From positions 1,535,722 through 1,599,721 of the forward strand of contig KE159598.1 of NCBI GenBank assembly GCA_000403275.2: a stretch of 64,000 nt of DNA, given 5' to 3'. The notes under the pieces are model-generated. The model was not told the DNA's origin and made no database searches. It worked only from the letters and a program-made list of their open reading frames with translations. The number at the start of each line of letters is the position of its first letter. The stretch's first letter is position 1. Position numbers and translations under genes: made by a program. The DNA is from Lachnospiraceae bacterium 28-4. GTDB lineage: Bacteria; Bacillota; Clostridia; Lachnospirales; Lachnospiraceae. Positions 7,949 through 16,177 of this stretch are shown piece after piece.

Positions 7949-10348
7949 CTTTTTTTCCTCCTTTATGATATGATTGTTATCTGGTTCCTCTTTCCGCTCC
8001 GCTTCTTTTCCGCTCTCTTTCGCGGCTTCCTTAAACCTCCGAAGCCGAAGAGCATTCGCCACCACGCATACGCTGCTTAAACTCATCGCCGCAGCGCCGA
8101 ACATGGGGTTCAGCTTTATGCCAAAAAATGGATATAAAGCTCCCGCTGCCAGAGGTATGCCTATACTGTTATAGAAAAATGCCCAAAACAGATTTTCCTT
8201 AATATTTCTGATTACTGCCCTGCTCAACCGGATCGCCGTAACCGCATCCCGCAGATCGCTTTTCATCAGTATGATGTCCGCGCTTTCCATGGCCACATCC
8301 GTTCCGGCCCCGATGGCAATCCCTACATCCGCACTTGCCAGCGCCGGGGCGTCGTTGATGCCGTCGCCGATCATAGCGACCTTTTTCCCCTCTTCCTTCA
8401 GCATCCGAATCTTTTCTTCTTTTTCTCCCGGCAGCACCTCCGCAATTACTTCCGCAATTCCCAGCTTTTTCCTGACAGCTTCCGCTGTTTTCCGGTTATC
8501 CCCTGTCAGCATAATCGTTTGGATATGCATTTGCTGCAACTGCCGGATCGCCTCAGCCGACGAGTCTTTTATCGTATCCGCCACCGCTATAACTGCCATG
8601 AAGCGAACCTCTTCCTTTTCCCCCGCCTTACCGGCTTCCGACCGGCCGAACAGAAGAGGGGTCTTCCCTTCCTCCGCCAGACGCTCCATCGTGCGTACCT
8701 GTTCTTCCGTAAAACGCGCCGACTTTTCTTCCAAAAATTTCCTGTTTCCGGCATAATACAGGATATCTCCGATCCTTCCCTGTATCCCCTTCCCGAATAT
8801 CGCCTGAAATTCCCTGACCTCCGGCAGTTTGAGCCCGAGTTCCCCGGCATACCCTACCACCGCATCGGCCAGAGGGTGTTCGCTTGGTTTCTCCAGCGCC
8901 GCCGCCAGAACCACTGCTTCCTCTTCCTTCCACTCCTCACCATAAACGATCACATCGGTCACACGGGGTTTCCCTTCCGTAACCGTTCCGGTCTTATCCA
9001 ACACTACCGTATCTACGCCTCTGGCTTCCTGCAAGGCTTCTCCTGATTTAATCAGCACGCCGTATTTCGCACCTACGCCCGTTCCTACCATGATCGCCAC
9101 CGGGGTCGCCAGGCCGAGAGCACAAGGACAGGAGATCACCAGCACCGCAATTCCTACCGACATGGCAAACTCAAACCCTGAGCCGCTTACGAGCCATATC
9201 GCTGCCGCCAGAAAAGCGATTCCGATCACCACCGGCACGAATACGCCCGCGATCTTATCCGCCAGCCTGGCAATCGGCGCTTTCGATGCACCCGCTTCCT
9301 CCACCAGCCGGATGATCTGGGAGAGCGTCGTATCCTCTCCTACTTTTTCCGCACGGCACTTCAGCGCCCCCGCCTTATTCACCGTGGCGGATACCACCTG
9401 GTCGCCCGCCTTCTTTTCCACCGGTATGCTTTCTCCCGTAATAGCCGATTCATCCACGCTGGAATTCCCTTCCAGCACCACTCCGTCCACCGGCACAAGG
9501 CTTCCCGGCTTCACGAGAAAAATATCTCCCTTTTCCACATCTTCCGTAGGAATCTGCTCCTCGGAACCGTCCTCCCTGAGTACGATTGCCGTTTTCGGCG
9601 ACAAATCCATCAGTTTCGTGATCGCCGCGCTTGTTTTTCCTTTTGATTTCGTCTCCAGATATTTTCCTACCGTAATCAACGTCAAAATCGTTCCTGCGGA
9701 CTCAAAATAAATGTCCATCGCATACTGTTCCACCAGAGCAATATTCCCATGCCCCAGCCCGTAACCGATCCGAAAAATGGCAAAGCATCCATAAACGACA
9801 GCCGCCGACGCCCCGATCGCAATCAAGCTGTCCATATTCGGGCTTCCCCTGAATAAAGTCTTAAAACCCACTTTAAAATATTTCTGATTCACATACAATA
9901 TGGGCAGAAGCAGCAAAAACTGGGAAAATGCAAACGCCACCGCGTTTTCATTTCCATGAAAAGCAGCCCTAATAAAACCGGGAACGGGCAGTCCGAACCA
10001 TTCGTAAAACATATGATGCATGGAAATATACATCAACGGAATCAGAAAACCTGCCGAAATCCCCAGCCGCCACCGCATGGCTTTTTCCTCATCCTCCGCC
10101 TTTTTCTTCAGCACATCTTCCCCCGCATCCCTTTGCGCCTCTTTTTTCGTCCCCTTTTTATCCGCCCCGTAACCGGCTTTTTCCACCGCCTCTATAATCT
10201 CCTGTTCCGTCGCCGAACCTTCCACATTCATAGAATTCGTCAACAAACTGACCGAACAGGATGTCACGCCCGGTACCTTTGCCACCGCCTTTTCCACATG
10301 AGCGCTGCAAGCAGCACAACTCATTCCTGTCACCGTATATTGTTCCAT
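7736..10348 (-). CDS. copA: Copper-exporting P1B-type ATPase with N- and C-terminal metal-binding domains
   Basis: Exports Cu(I) across the membrane using ATP. The N-terminal HMA domain carries GMSCAAC. It is followed by transmembrane helices, the actuator loop (TGES), the membrane CPC motif ([11 protein letters not shown]), phosphorylation motif DKTGT, the HP motif (SEHPLA) and GDGINDAP. At 870 residues it is longer than usual because a second HMA domain (GMSCGHC) is appended after a linker rich in Lys and Glu. That appendix begins at an ATG with its own strong ribosome site (separate entry). Start at 10348 behind AGGAGG. It lies 27 bp downstream of csoR and should be induced with it by copper. 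Confidence 0.96.
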   Translation of the reverse strand: MEQYTVTGMSCAACSAHVEKAVAKVPGVTSCSVSLLTNSMNVEGSATEQEIIEAVEKAGYGADKKGTKKEAQRDAGEDVLKKKAEDEEKAMRWRLGISAGFLIPLMYISMHHMFYEWFGLPVPGFIRAAFHGNENAVAFAFSQFLLLLPILYVNQKYFKVGFKTLFRGSPNMDSLIAIGASAAVVYGCFAIFRIGYGLGHGNIALVEQYAMDIYFESAGTILTLITVGKYLETKSKGKTSAAITKLMDLSPKTAIVLREDGSEEQIPTEDVEKGDIFLVKPGSLVPVDGVVLEGNSSVDESAITGESIPVEKKAGDQVVSATVNKAGALKCRAEKVGEDTTLSQIIRLVEEAGASKAPIARLADKIAGVFVPVVIGIAFLAAAIWLVSGSGFEFAMSVGIAVLVISCPCALGLATPVAIMVGTGVGAKYGVLIKSGEALQEARGVDTVVLDKTGTVTEGKPRVTDVIVYGEEWKEEEAVVLAAALEKPSEHPLADAVVGYAGELGLKLPEVREFQAIFGKGIQGRIGDILYYAGNRKFLEEKSARFTEEQVRTMERLAEEGKTPLLFGRSEAGKAGEKEEVRFMAVIAVADTIKDSSAEAIRQLQQMHIQTIMLTGDNRKTAEAVRKKLGIAEVIAEVLPGEKEEKIRMLKEEGKKVAMIGDGINDAPALASADVGIAIGAGTDVAMESADIILMKSDLRDAVTAIRLSRAVIRNIKENLFWAFFYNSIGIPLAAGALYPFFGIKLNPMFGAAAMSLSSVCVVANALRLRRFKEAAKESGKEAERKEEPDNNHIIKEEKKMTKTMIVEGMSCGHCTGRVQKALEAVEGVASVEMSLEEKSARIVLNKEVPEEELKNAVTEAGYEVVEIKG

Positions 10349-10375
10349 ACACGCCTCCTTTCTTCCCGCTTCCGT

Positions 10376-10672
10376 TTATTTCATCAACTTTTGCAAAGTC
10401 TCCACCAGCTCATCGATCGTTTCGTCCCTGCCTTCTTTAATATCTGCCACCACACAACCTCTGATATGATTTGCAAGCAATACCTTATTAAAACTGTTCA
10501 ACGCCGCATTCGCCGCCGCCACCTGAACAAGAATATCCGTACAATACCTGCCTTCCTCCACCATCCCCCTGATCCCCCGTATCTGCCCCTCAATACGATT
10601 CAAACGGTGAATCAAATCCTTATACTCCTTTTCCTGCCGTTCCTTCATTTTATACCCATCGCCTTTTTCCAT
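10376..10672 (-). CDS. csoR: CsoR-family copper-sensing repressor
   Basis: Small all-helical repressor of the DUF156/CsoR family that releases DNA on binding Cu(I). The helix LIHRLNRIEGQIRGIRGMVEEG is diagnostic. Copper ligands are visible as Cys in GRYCTDIL and His/Cys in ANHIRGCV, the Cys-His-Cys arrangement of copper-responsive members. The frame can start at a GTG at 10687, but GGGGGAGG sits just before the ATG at 10672, giving 97 residues. First gene of the csoR-copA operon; a CsoR-type operator lies inside its own promoter, indicating autorepression. Confidence 0.95.
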   Translation of the reverse strand: MEKGDGYKMKERQEKEYKDLIHRLNRIEGQIRGIRGMVEEGRYCTDILVQVAAANAALNSFNKVLLANHIRGCVVADIKEGRDETIDELVETLQKLMK

Positions 10673-10748
10673 CCGTTCCTCCCCCACAATATATCATTTC
10701 TAATTCCAACTCCAATATTCAAACCTCCTGCCTTCTCATTCCCTTTTT

Positions 10749-10777
10749 AATATATACCCCCATGGGGTATATGTCAA
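10749..10777 (-). promoter_or_regulatory. csoR-copA promoter with CsoR operator in the spacer
   Basis: On the minus strand a perfect -35 (TTGACA, 10772-10777) and a -10 (TATATT, 10749-10754) are separated by 17 bp. The spacer region holds a palindrome with 9-bp arms ATATACCCC and GGGGTATAT around CAT (10752-10772). The run of C then G with flanking TATA matches known CsoR operators. Bound repressor would block RNA polymerase; copper would relieve it. Confidence 0.88.
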
Positions 10778-10836
10778 GCAAAAAAAATATGAAAGGCCGG
10801 AGATAGAAACCACTTTTCACAACATTGCATAAGCTG

Positions 10837-11154
10837 GCGGATGGCGCGGCATGACTGAGATTGGGCAGGGAAGGCGGACAAGAGGAGCGGCAGGGGCGGG
10901 CGTTTTTTGCTGTTGCGTACAATCAGGAATTTCATTTATGAAATGGTTCAAAATCCCAGGGGGAAATTGCCAAGGAGGGCAATTTCAGGAAACATAAGGC
11001 ATGGATGCCTTTTGTTTCCGCCCCGGCCCGTTTCCACAACAACCACCCATTTCATTAATGAAATCTGATTGGAAGCCCCAGCAAAAAACGCCCGCCCCCG
11101 CCGCTCCTCTTGCCCGCCTTCCCTGCCCAGTCTCAGTCATGCCGCGCCATCCGC
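10837..11154. repeat. Giant palindromic element, copy 1
   Basis: A 318-bp inverted repeat. Arms 10837-10912 and 11079-11154 are complementary at 73 of 76 positions without gaps. The helix continues inward through a conserved 7x7 internal loop (TTGCGTA opposite GAAGCCC), CAATCAG/CTGATTG, and an 18-bp ATTTCAT-type helix. The tip carries two small hairpins: AAATTGCC/GGCAATTT with a GGAG-containing loop, and GGAAACA/TGTTTCC enclosing AGGC-ATGGAT-GCCT. It starts 23 bp after the cadA stop codon. A second copy lies at 13882-14228 with the same core but different arms. No protein is encoded convincingly. It may be a structured RNA, a palindromic (MITE-like) element, or a large terminator. Confidence 0.85.
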
Positions 11155-11177
11155 TCCCCCCACAACTCCCTGCCTTC

Positions 11178-13049
11178 TCACTTCATAGCCCGCATAGCAT
11201 TCAAAATCGCAATCACCGCCACCCCTACGTCAGCAAATACGGCCGCCCACATGGACGCAGCTCCTAAAGCCGCCAACAACAATACCAGCACTTTCACTCC
11301 TATGGCAAAAACGATATTCTGCTTTACGATTCCAAGGGTCTTTTGGGAAATCTGCATCGCCTTCGCGATCTTAGACGGTTCGTCCGTCATAATTACCACG
11401 TCTGCCGCTTCTATCGCCGCGTCGGAACCGAGTCCCCCCATCGCCACGCCGATATCGGCCCTCGCCAGTACAGGAGCATCATTTATACCGTCACCCACGA
11501 AAACTAATTTTCCTTTTTCCGATTTCGATGCCAGCAGTTTTTCCACCTGCTCCACTTTATCTCCGGGGAGAAGTTCCGCATACACTTCCGTAATGCCCAG
11601 TTCCCCGGCTATGCTGTCCGCCGTTTTTTTCCGGTCTCCGGTCAGCATCACTATATTTTTCATGCCGGCAGCCTTGAAACCGTCCACCGCCGTTTTCGCA
11701 TCCTCTTTGATCTCGTCCGCGATCACAATGTAGCCCAGATATTTCTGTTCTTTTGCCACGTGGACGATAGTACCCGCTTCTTCCGGCGACTTTCCTTCCA
11801 CATTCCTGCTTTTCATCAATTTGTCGTTCCCCGCCAGAACGCGCTGTCCGTCCAAAACGGCGCAAATGCCGTGCCCTGCCGTCTCTTCCACATCTTTTAT
11901 CCGGGAATCGTCAATCTCTTTTCCATATGCCCTCACAAGGGACTTGGAAATGGGATGGTTGGAAAAGCTTTCCGCATATGCCGCCGTTTCCAATACTTCC
12001 TCTTCCGTGCTTCCCTCCGCCGGAACGATCTTCCTCACGCCGAACACTCCCTTAGTGAGAGTCCCTGTCTTATCCATAACGATCATTTCCGCATCCGCAA
12101 GAGCTTCCAGGTAATTGCTGCCTTTAATTAAAATACCCGCTCTGCTGGCTCCTCCCAGGCCGCCGAAAAAGCTTAACGGGATGCTGATCACCAGCGCACA
12201 TGGACAGGAAATAACAAGAAAACTCAACGCCCGGTATATCCAGTCCGCCCAGCCGCCTCCCGTGACCAAAGGAGGAACCAATGCCAGAAGCGCAGCAAGC
12301 CCTACCACCACCGGGGTATAATATCTGGCAAACTTGGTAATAAAATGCTCCGCTTCCGATTTTTTGCTTCCTGCGTTTTCCACCAAATCCAGTATTTTCG
12401 CCACTGTAGATTCTCCGAATCCCTTCGATACCTGAACCTCCAGTACGCCGGAAAGATTTACACAGCCGCTAATGACATCTTCGCCTTCCGCCACATCCCT
12501 TGGCAGACTTTCCCCGGTAAGAGCCATGGTATCCAGGGAAGAGGTTCCCTTGACCACTTTTCCGTCCAGCGGTATTCTTTCTCCGGGTTTGACCAGTATC
12601 GTCTCACCGATCTCCACTTCTTCCGGCCCTACCTCCACTGCGGTGCCGTCTCTGATCACATTGGCATAATCCGGCCGGATATCCATCAAGTCGGCGATGG
12701 ACTTCCTGGATCTGTTCACCGCATAAGACTGGAAACATTCCCCCACCTGGTAAAAAAGCATCACCGCTACGGCTTCCGCATATTCTCCTACAAAAAAAGC
12801 CCCTGCGGTAGCAATCGTCATAAGAAAATTTTCATCAAAAATCTGCCCTTGCCCGATATTTTTTACCGCTTTCTTCACCACATCTCCGCCTATAATGACA
12901 TAGGCTGCCAGAAATACGCCCAGAGACGCGCTTATGTTCCAGGAACCGAATTCCCAATAAGGCGCAAAGCGGGAAGATAATACTGCCGCCAAATATACCG
13001 CGGCTCCTGCGCCCACCCGTTTGATTCTTCTTTTTAACTTCTTACTCAT
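11178..13049 (-). CDS. cadA: CadA/ZntA-type heavy-metal-exporting P1B ATPase
   Basis: Exports Zn/Cd/Pb-type divalent metals. Actuator TGESLP, membrane motif SCPCALVISIPLSFFGG (typical of the Zn/Cd branch), DKTGTLTKG, SNHPISKSL and [20 protein letters not shown] are all visible. It is 623 residues and lacks the N-terminal HMA domain most relatives carry. That domain is encoded as a separate small protein immediately upstream, whose stop overlaps this start (13046-13049). Metal choice between Zn, Cd and Co cannot be settled from the sequence. Its stop codon is followed closely by giant palindrome copy 1. Confidence 0.93.
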   Translation of the reverse strand: MSKKLKRRIKRVGAGAAVYLAAVLSSRFAPYWEFGSWNISASLGVFLAAYVIIGGDVVKKAVKNIGQGQIFDENFLMTIATAGAFFVGEYAEAVAVMLFYQVGECFQSYAVNRSRKSIADLMDIRPDYANVIRDGTAVEVGPEEVEIGETILVKPGERIPLDGKVVKGTSSLDTMALTGESLPRDVAEGEDVISGCVNLSGVLEVQVSKGFGESTVAKILDLVENAGSKKSEAEHFITKFARYYTPVVVGLAALLALVPPLVTGGGWADWIYRALSFLVISCPCALVISIPLSFFGGLGGASRAGILIKGSNYLEALADAEMIVMDKTGTLTKGVFGVRKIVPAEGSTEEEVLETAAYAESFSNHPISKSLVRAYGKEIDDSRIKDVEETAGHGICAVLDGQRVLAGNDKLMKSRNVEGKSPEEAGTIVHVAKEQKYLGYIVIADEIKEDAKTAVDGFKAAGMKNIVMLTGDRKKTADSIAGELGITEVYAELLPGDKVEQVEKLLASKSEKGKLVFVGDGINDAPVLARADIGVAMGGLGSDAAIEAADVVIMTDEPSKIAKAMQISQKTLGIVKQNIVFAIGVKVLVLLLAALGAASMWAAVFADVGVAVIAILNAMRAMK

Positions 13050-13267
13050 TTTTCCACCACTTCCACATCCGGCTCATATTTTTTTACGACCTTCTTAATT
13101 TCCTTTGTAATTTTATCCGCCTTCGCGTCGTCCACTTCTATTGTCAGCTTCTGCGTCAGAAATGTCACCGTGCTTTTCGTCACGCCTTCCAGTTTTCCTA
13201 CCGCCGCTTCAATCTCCCCTGCGCAATGCGCGCAATCCAAGTCCTCCAGGATATAAGTTTTCTTCAT
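13046..13267 (-). CDS. Stand-alone HMA metal-binding protein
   Basis: 73-residue heavy-metal-associated domain with metal site LDCAHC, preceded by AAGGAGG and 8 bases before the chosen ATG at 13267 (the frame opens at 13291). It overlaps the ATPase start by 4 bp. It probably supplies, as a separate subunit, the N-terminal metal-binding domain missing from the ATPase: a metal donor or regulatory domain in trans. The DCxxC type without extra acidic ligands does not define the metal. Confidence 0.88.
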   Translation of the reverse strand: MKKTYILEDLDCAHCAGEIEAAVGKLEGVTKSTVTFLTQKLTIEVDDAKADKITKEIKKVVKKYEPDVEVVEK

Positions 13268-13299
13268 TTTCTTTTCCTCCTTCATTTTCATTTTTCTTT

Positions 13300-13671
13300 T
13301 TACTCATCTTCTTCAATGTGATCCAGTCCCTGTCTTAAAATCGTCTTAATATGACCATCTGCAAGGGAATAGAACACAGTCTTCCCCTCCCGCCTGTTAC
13401 GCACCAGATCCATTTGTTTCAACGTCCGAAGCTGATGGGAAATTGCCGACTGCGTCATGTTCAACGTCTGTGCCAGATCACAAACGCACATCTCACCGCA
13501 CATCAGCACATACAACATTTTAATCCTTGTAGAATCCGCAAATACCTTAAAAAAATCCGCCAGATCATAGAGCTTATCTTCCTCCGGCATCTGTTCATTC
13601 ACCTTTTTTACTGCATCTTCATGCACATGAATGTATTCGCATTTCTCTATCTGCTCTTCCTTACGCTTCAT
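13300..13671 (-). CDS. ArsR/SmtB-family metal-sensing repressor (CadC-like)
   Basis: Winged-helix repressor controlling the metal-efflux operon. The recognition region is CVCDLAQTLNMTQSAISHQLRTLKQMDLV. Cys residues in MCVCD plus an N-terminal Cys (KCEYIHVHED) suggest a CadC-like alpha3N site. ADGH with a His eleven residues later near the C terminus (HIKTILRQGLDH) matches the alpha5 zinc site. So it may respond to Cd/Pb as well as Zn. The start at 13671 has GGGAGG six bases upstream; the ATG at 13677 abuts that site. Located 32 bp upstream of the HMA gene, as first gene of the operon. Confidence 0.93.
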   Translation of the reverse strand: MKRKEEQIEKCEYIHVHEDAVKKVNEQMPEEDKLYDLADFFKVFADSTRIKMLYVLMCGEMCVCDLAQTLNMTQSAISHQLRTLKQMDLVRNRREGKTVFYSLADGHIKTILRQGLDHIEEDE

Positions 13672-13720
13672 AACCATCCTCCCTGTAAATATCTTCCCAC
13701 CCCTTCTCACTATTTATATA

Positions 13721-13769
13721 TGAACATCTGCTCATATGTTCATTATATCACTCTTCCCACAGATGTCAA
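13721..13769 (-). promoter_or_regulatory. cad operon promoter with ArsR-type operator
   Basis: On the minus strand TTGACA (13764-13769) and TATAAT (13742-13747), both perfect consensus, are 16 bp apart. An inverted repeat TGAACAT (13721-13727)/ATGTTCA (13736-13742) with 8-bp spacing overlaps the -10 and start region. This is the form and position expected for an ArsR/SmtB-family operator, so the encoded repressor likely controls its own operon. Confidence 0.85.
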
Positions 13770-13823
13770 CACGATTTTTTTCTTTTTCCACCGAAAACTT
13801 CCCCACTATATCTTTTTTCACAC

Positions 13824-13871
13824 ACAAAAAACAGGCATCAACAAATATCCCTACCCATGTCAACGCCTGTT
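13824..13871 (-). terminator. Candidate terminator downstream of giant palindrome copy 2
   Basis: On the minus strand a stem AACAGGC/GCCTGTT (13865-13871 with 13830-13836) is followed by a run of six T then GTGTG. Transcripts of the mcp gene would pass through palindrome copy 2 before reaching this site, so the palindrome would lie inside the mcp 3' untranslated region. Confidence 0.55.
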
Positions 13872-13881
13872 CTCCTATTCC

Positions 13882-14228
13882 CACGGAAATCAATTTTTAT
13901 AAGCGCCCTGACGGACGAAGCAAAACAGTGCCGGGGCTACCGGAAAGGGGACTGGCGGGGGATGGTTTTCTGCTGTTGCGTACAATCAGCCATTTCACTT
14001 ATGAAATGGTCAATAACCAGAGAAAATTGCCACGGAGGGCAATTTTAGGAAGCATAGGCATGGATGCCGTCGCTTCCGGCTCGTCCGGTTAGATACCATA
14101 ATCCATTTCATTAGTGAAATCTGATTGGAAGCTCCAGCAGAAAACCGTCCCCCGCCAGTCCCCTTTCCGGCAATCCTGACCTCGTTTTACCCCATCCCTC
14201 AGGGTGCTTATAAAAATTGATTTCCGTG
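13882..14228. repeat. Giant palindromic element, copy 2
   Basis: A 347-bp inverted repeat with 94-bp arms (13882-13975 and 14135-14228) paired without gaps. The outer 23 and inner about 36 positions are almost perfect, and a middle stretch of about 25 is poorly matched. The core is shared with copy 1: GCTGTTGCGTACAATCAG, the AAATTGCC hairpin, GCATGGATGCC and the CTGATTGGAAGC strand. Arms are mostly different from copy 1 but complementary to each other. Compensatory changes versus copy 1: GGAAAC/GTTTCC becomes GGAAGC/GCTTCC, ATTTCAT/ATGAAAT becomes ATTTCAC/GTGAAAT, and TTTTTTGCTG/CAGCAAAAAA becomes TTTTCTGCTG/CAGCAGAAAA. It begins 35 bp after the mcp stop codon, mirroring the position of copy 1. 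Confidence 0.85.
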
Positions 14229-14262
14229 CTTCATTCCTGTTTTTTACTCAGAATGTCCTTTT

Positions 14263-16017
14263 TTATGTACGATCCGAAAACGTAAACTGTGTCAGCATGG
14301 CCTGTAAAGTCTGTGCATGCGCCGCAAGCTCCTGGCTGGTGGCTGAGCTTTCCTGAGCCGCCGCAGAGTTGCTTTCCACGACGCCGGAAATCACTTCTAT
14401 CCCTTCATTGATTTCGTTGACCGCCTGTGCCTGGTTTTCGCATTCCTCTCTTACAATTCCGTTGAGTTCCACCACTTTCTTTATTCCATTATTTACGGCG
14501 TAAAAAGCTTCTGCCGTCGTTCTGGCGATACCATTCCCGCTTTCCACTTCGCCAATGGATTTCTGAATCAATTCCCGCGTATTGGTTGCCGCTTCCGCCG
14601 ACTGACCCGCCAGTTTTCCGATCTCACTGGCAACTACGGCAAAACCTTTCCCCGCTTCTCCTGCCCTTGCCGCCTCGATGGAAGCATTTAACGCAAGAAG
14701 ATTCGTCTGTTCCGCGATCTCTTCGATCGTCCCGATGATGGATTCGATTTCTTTTGATGTCTGGGAAATAATGTCCATCTCACTCATCATCCGATCCATC
14801 TGCGCATTTCCGATCTCCGCCTGTGCTTTTACTTCACCGGCATAATTGCTGGCTTCTTCAGCATGTTTTGCACCGTTCGATGCCTTCTCCCCCATATCGC
14901 TGACCATCGCCGCAATCTGCTGTACGCTTTCTGCCTGTTCCGCCGAACCTTCCGCCAATGACTGCGCCGACACCGCCATCTGTTCCGACGCAGCGCTTAC
15001 TTGCTGGGATGTTTTGGAAATATTGGAAATCGTGGAACCCAATTCGTGCTTAATTTCTCTCATGGAATCCAGAATCGACTTAAAATCCCCTCTGTATTTA
15101 TCTTTCTGATAAGAAGTAACGTCAAAGTTTCCACCTGCCATTTTTTCCAATATCGCGCTTTCATCGCGGATAATCGCCACCAGATTGCCCATAAATTCCC
15201 TGATATAATCCGATAATCTTCCAAACTCGTCTTCTGCCTCGTATTCCAATCGGGTATCCAGATTTCCTTCCTGAATCCCTTTCATGGCTTTTGCAATCTC
15301 TCTCAATGGCGTTATAACGATTGTCCTCACTGCCACCGAAACTGTACTGCCCACCATAATTGCCCCTATAGCGCAAAGCAGCATGATAACCATGGAAAAC
15401 CAATAAGTACTCTCTACCTTTCTGGCAGCAGCACTGCCCCCGGCCGAATTGTATTCCACCATGGCTGCCATGGCTTCGTTAAAGCTTTTATAATATTCTT
15501 CCGCCTGGCCCGCCATCAATTCCCCTGCCCGGGCAGATTCCCCCGCCTGGCTCAGTTCCAAGATCTGTTCGCTTACTTCCAAATAGGTCGCCCATTCCTT
15601 TTTTGCCTCTTCCAGCAGTTTCCGATCCTCCGCTTTTTTTATATAACTTTCATACAGCGCCGTCCGTTCATCGATCTCCGCCAGAAGTTGTTCCATTTCT
15701 TTTTCGTAATTCTTCCTCGTTTCCTCCGATCCGGAAACGATATGTCCATACTGGAGAATCCTGAAATCCGCAGTCAGTCCTTTCAAATCTTCCGCTAAAA
15801 TAGCGGAAGGCATCCAATTTCCCGTAATGCTTCCGGCCTGTGATTTCACCATCCATAGGCCCGCAGCAGCAAAAACGGCAATCAGTATCATTCCAACAAT
15901 AAAGATTTTTGATAAAGCGGACAATTTTTTCTTCATCGGCACATCCCTCAGTTTTTTCACCGCCGGATGATCTGCTGCTAATTCCTTTGCCATTTCATTT
16001 ATCTCTTTCTTCTTCAT
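14263..16017 (-). CDS. Methyl-accepting chemotaxis protein
   Basis: Membrane chemoreceptor, 584 residues. A basic N terminus, TM1 (about 36-56, IFIVGMILIAVFAAAGLWM), a four-helix-bundle-like periplasmic/extracellular domain, TM2 (about 207-230), HAMP, and the conserved signalling hairpin ([25 protein letters not shown] in two parts around the tip) are visible. It passes ligand signals to CheA/CheW and is a substrate of the CheR/CheB pair at the left of the window. The ligand cannot be predicted. AGGAGG lies a few bases before the ATG. It stands alone; giant palindrome copy 2 follows its stop codon. Confidence 0.96.
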   Translation of the reverse strand: MKKKEINEMAKELAADHPAVKKLRDVPMKKKLSALSKIFIVGMILIAVFAAAGLWMVKSQAGSITGNWMPSAILAEDLKGLTADFRILQYGHIVSGSEETRKNYEKEMEQLLAEIDERTALYESYIKKAEDRKLLEEAKKEWATYLEVSEQILELSQAGESARAGELMAGQAEEYYKSFNEAMAAMVEYNSAGGSAAARKVESTYWFSMVIMLLCAIGAIMVGSTVSVAVRTIVITPLREIAKAMKGIQEGNLDTRLEYEAEDEFGRLSDYIREFMGNLVAIIRDESAILEKMAGGNFDVTSYQKDKYRGDFKSILDSMREIKHELGSTISNISKTSQQVSAASEQMAVSAQSLAEGSAEQAESVQQIAAMVSDMGEKASNGAKHAEEASNYAGEVKAQAEIGNAQMDRMMSEMDIISQTSKEIESIIGTIEEIAEQTNLLALNASIEAARAGEAGKGFAVVASEIGKLAGQSAEAATNTRELIQKSIGEVESGNGIARTTAEAFYAVNNGIKKVVELNGIVREECENQAQAVNEINEGIEVISGVVESNSAAAQESSATSQELAAHAQTLQAMLTQFTFSDRT

Positions 16018-16177
16018 GCTGGTTTTTTCCTCCTGTCTTCTCTTACACTAACCCACGCCGCCTCCCGGCGTCACAAACCATCCACGAGAAGAATGCCCTC
16101 ATTTTGAGCATTCTTTCAAACATTTAGAAACTCTTAGGCTGCATCCTTTGCCGCCTTAGTGTTCCTTAATGTTTTTC
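16018..16177 (-). other. Structured intergenic region upstream of mcp
   Basis: Read on the minus strand this 160-bp gap contains three inverted repeats. AACATT...AATGTT encloses GGAAC/GTTTC and a CTAAGGC/GCCTAAG helix; AGAATGC/GCATTCT has an inner TCA/TGA pairing; and ACGCCG/CGGCGT lies close to the mcp ribosome site. One or more may terminate the upstream nucleotidyltransferase transcript. The first could be an RNA leader of mcp. No known riboswitch consensus was recognised. Confidence 0.35.

Noticed and set aside
9956-10750. 264-codon plus-strand frame opposite copA/csoR
   Set aside because: Composition is dominated by His/Pro/Leu/Phe typical of antisense frames, it runs across two conserved genes and has no homology.
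10837-14228. Composite transposon carrying the cad operon between the two giant palindromes
   Set aside because: The palindromes are not insertion sequences, encode no transposase, differ in their outer arms and show no visible target duplication. The operon being bracketed may be coincidence.
16018-16177. c-di-GMP-I riboswitch upstream of mcp
   Set aside because: Some fragments (GGCAAA, GATGCAGCC) recall it, but the conserved pair of stems and the GNRA-receptor pattern could not be laid out.
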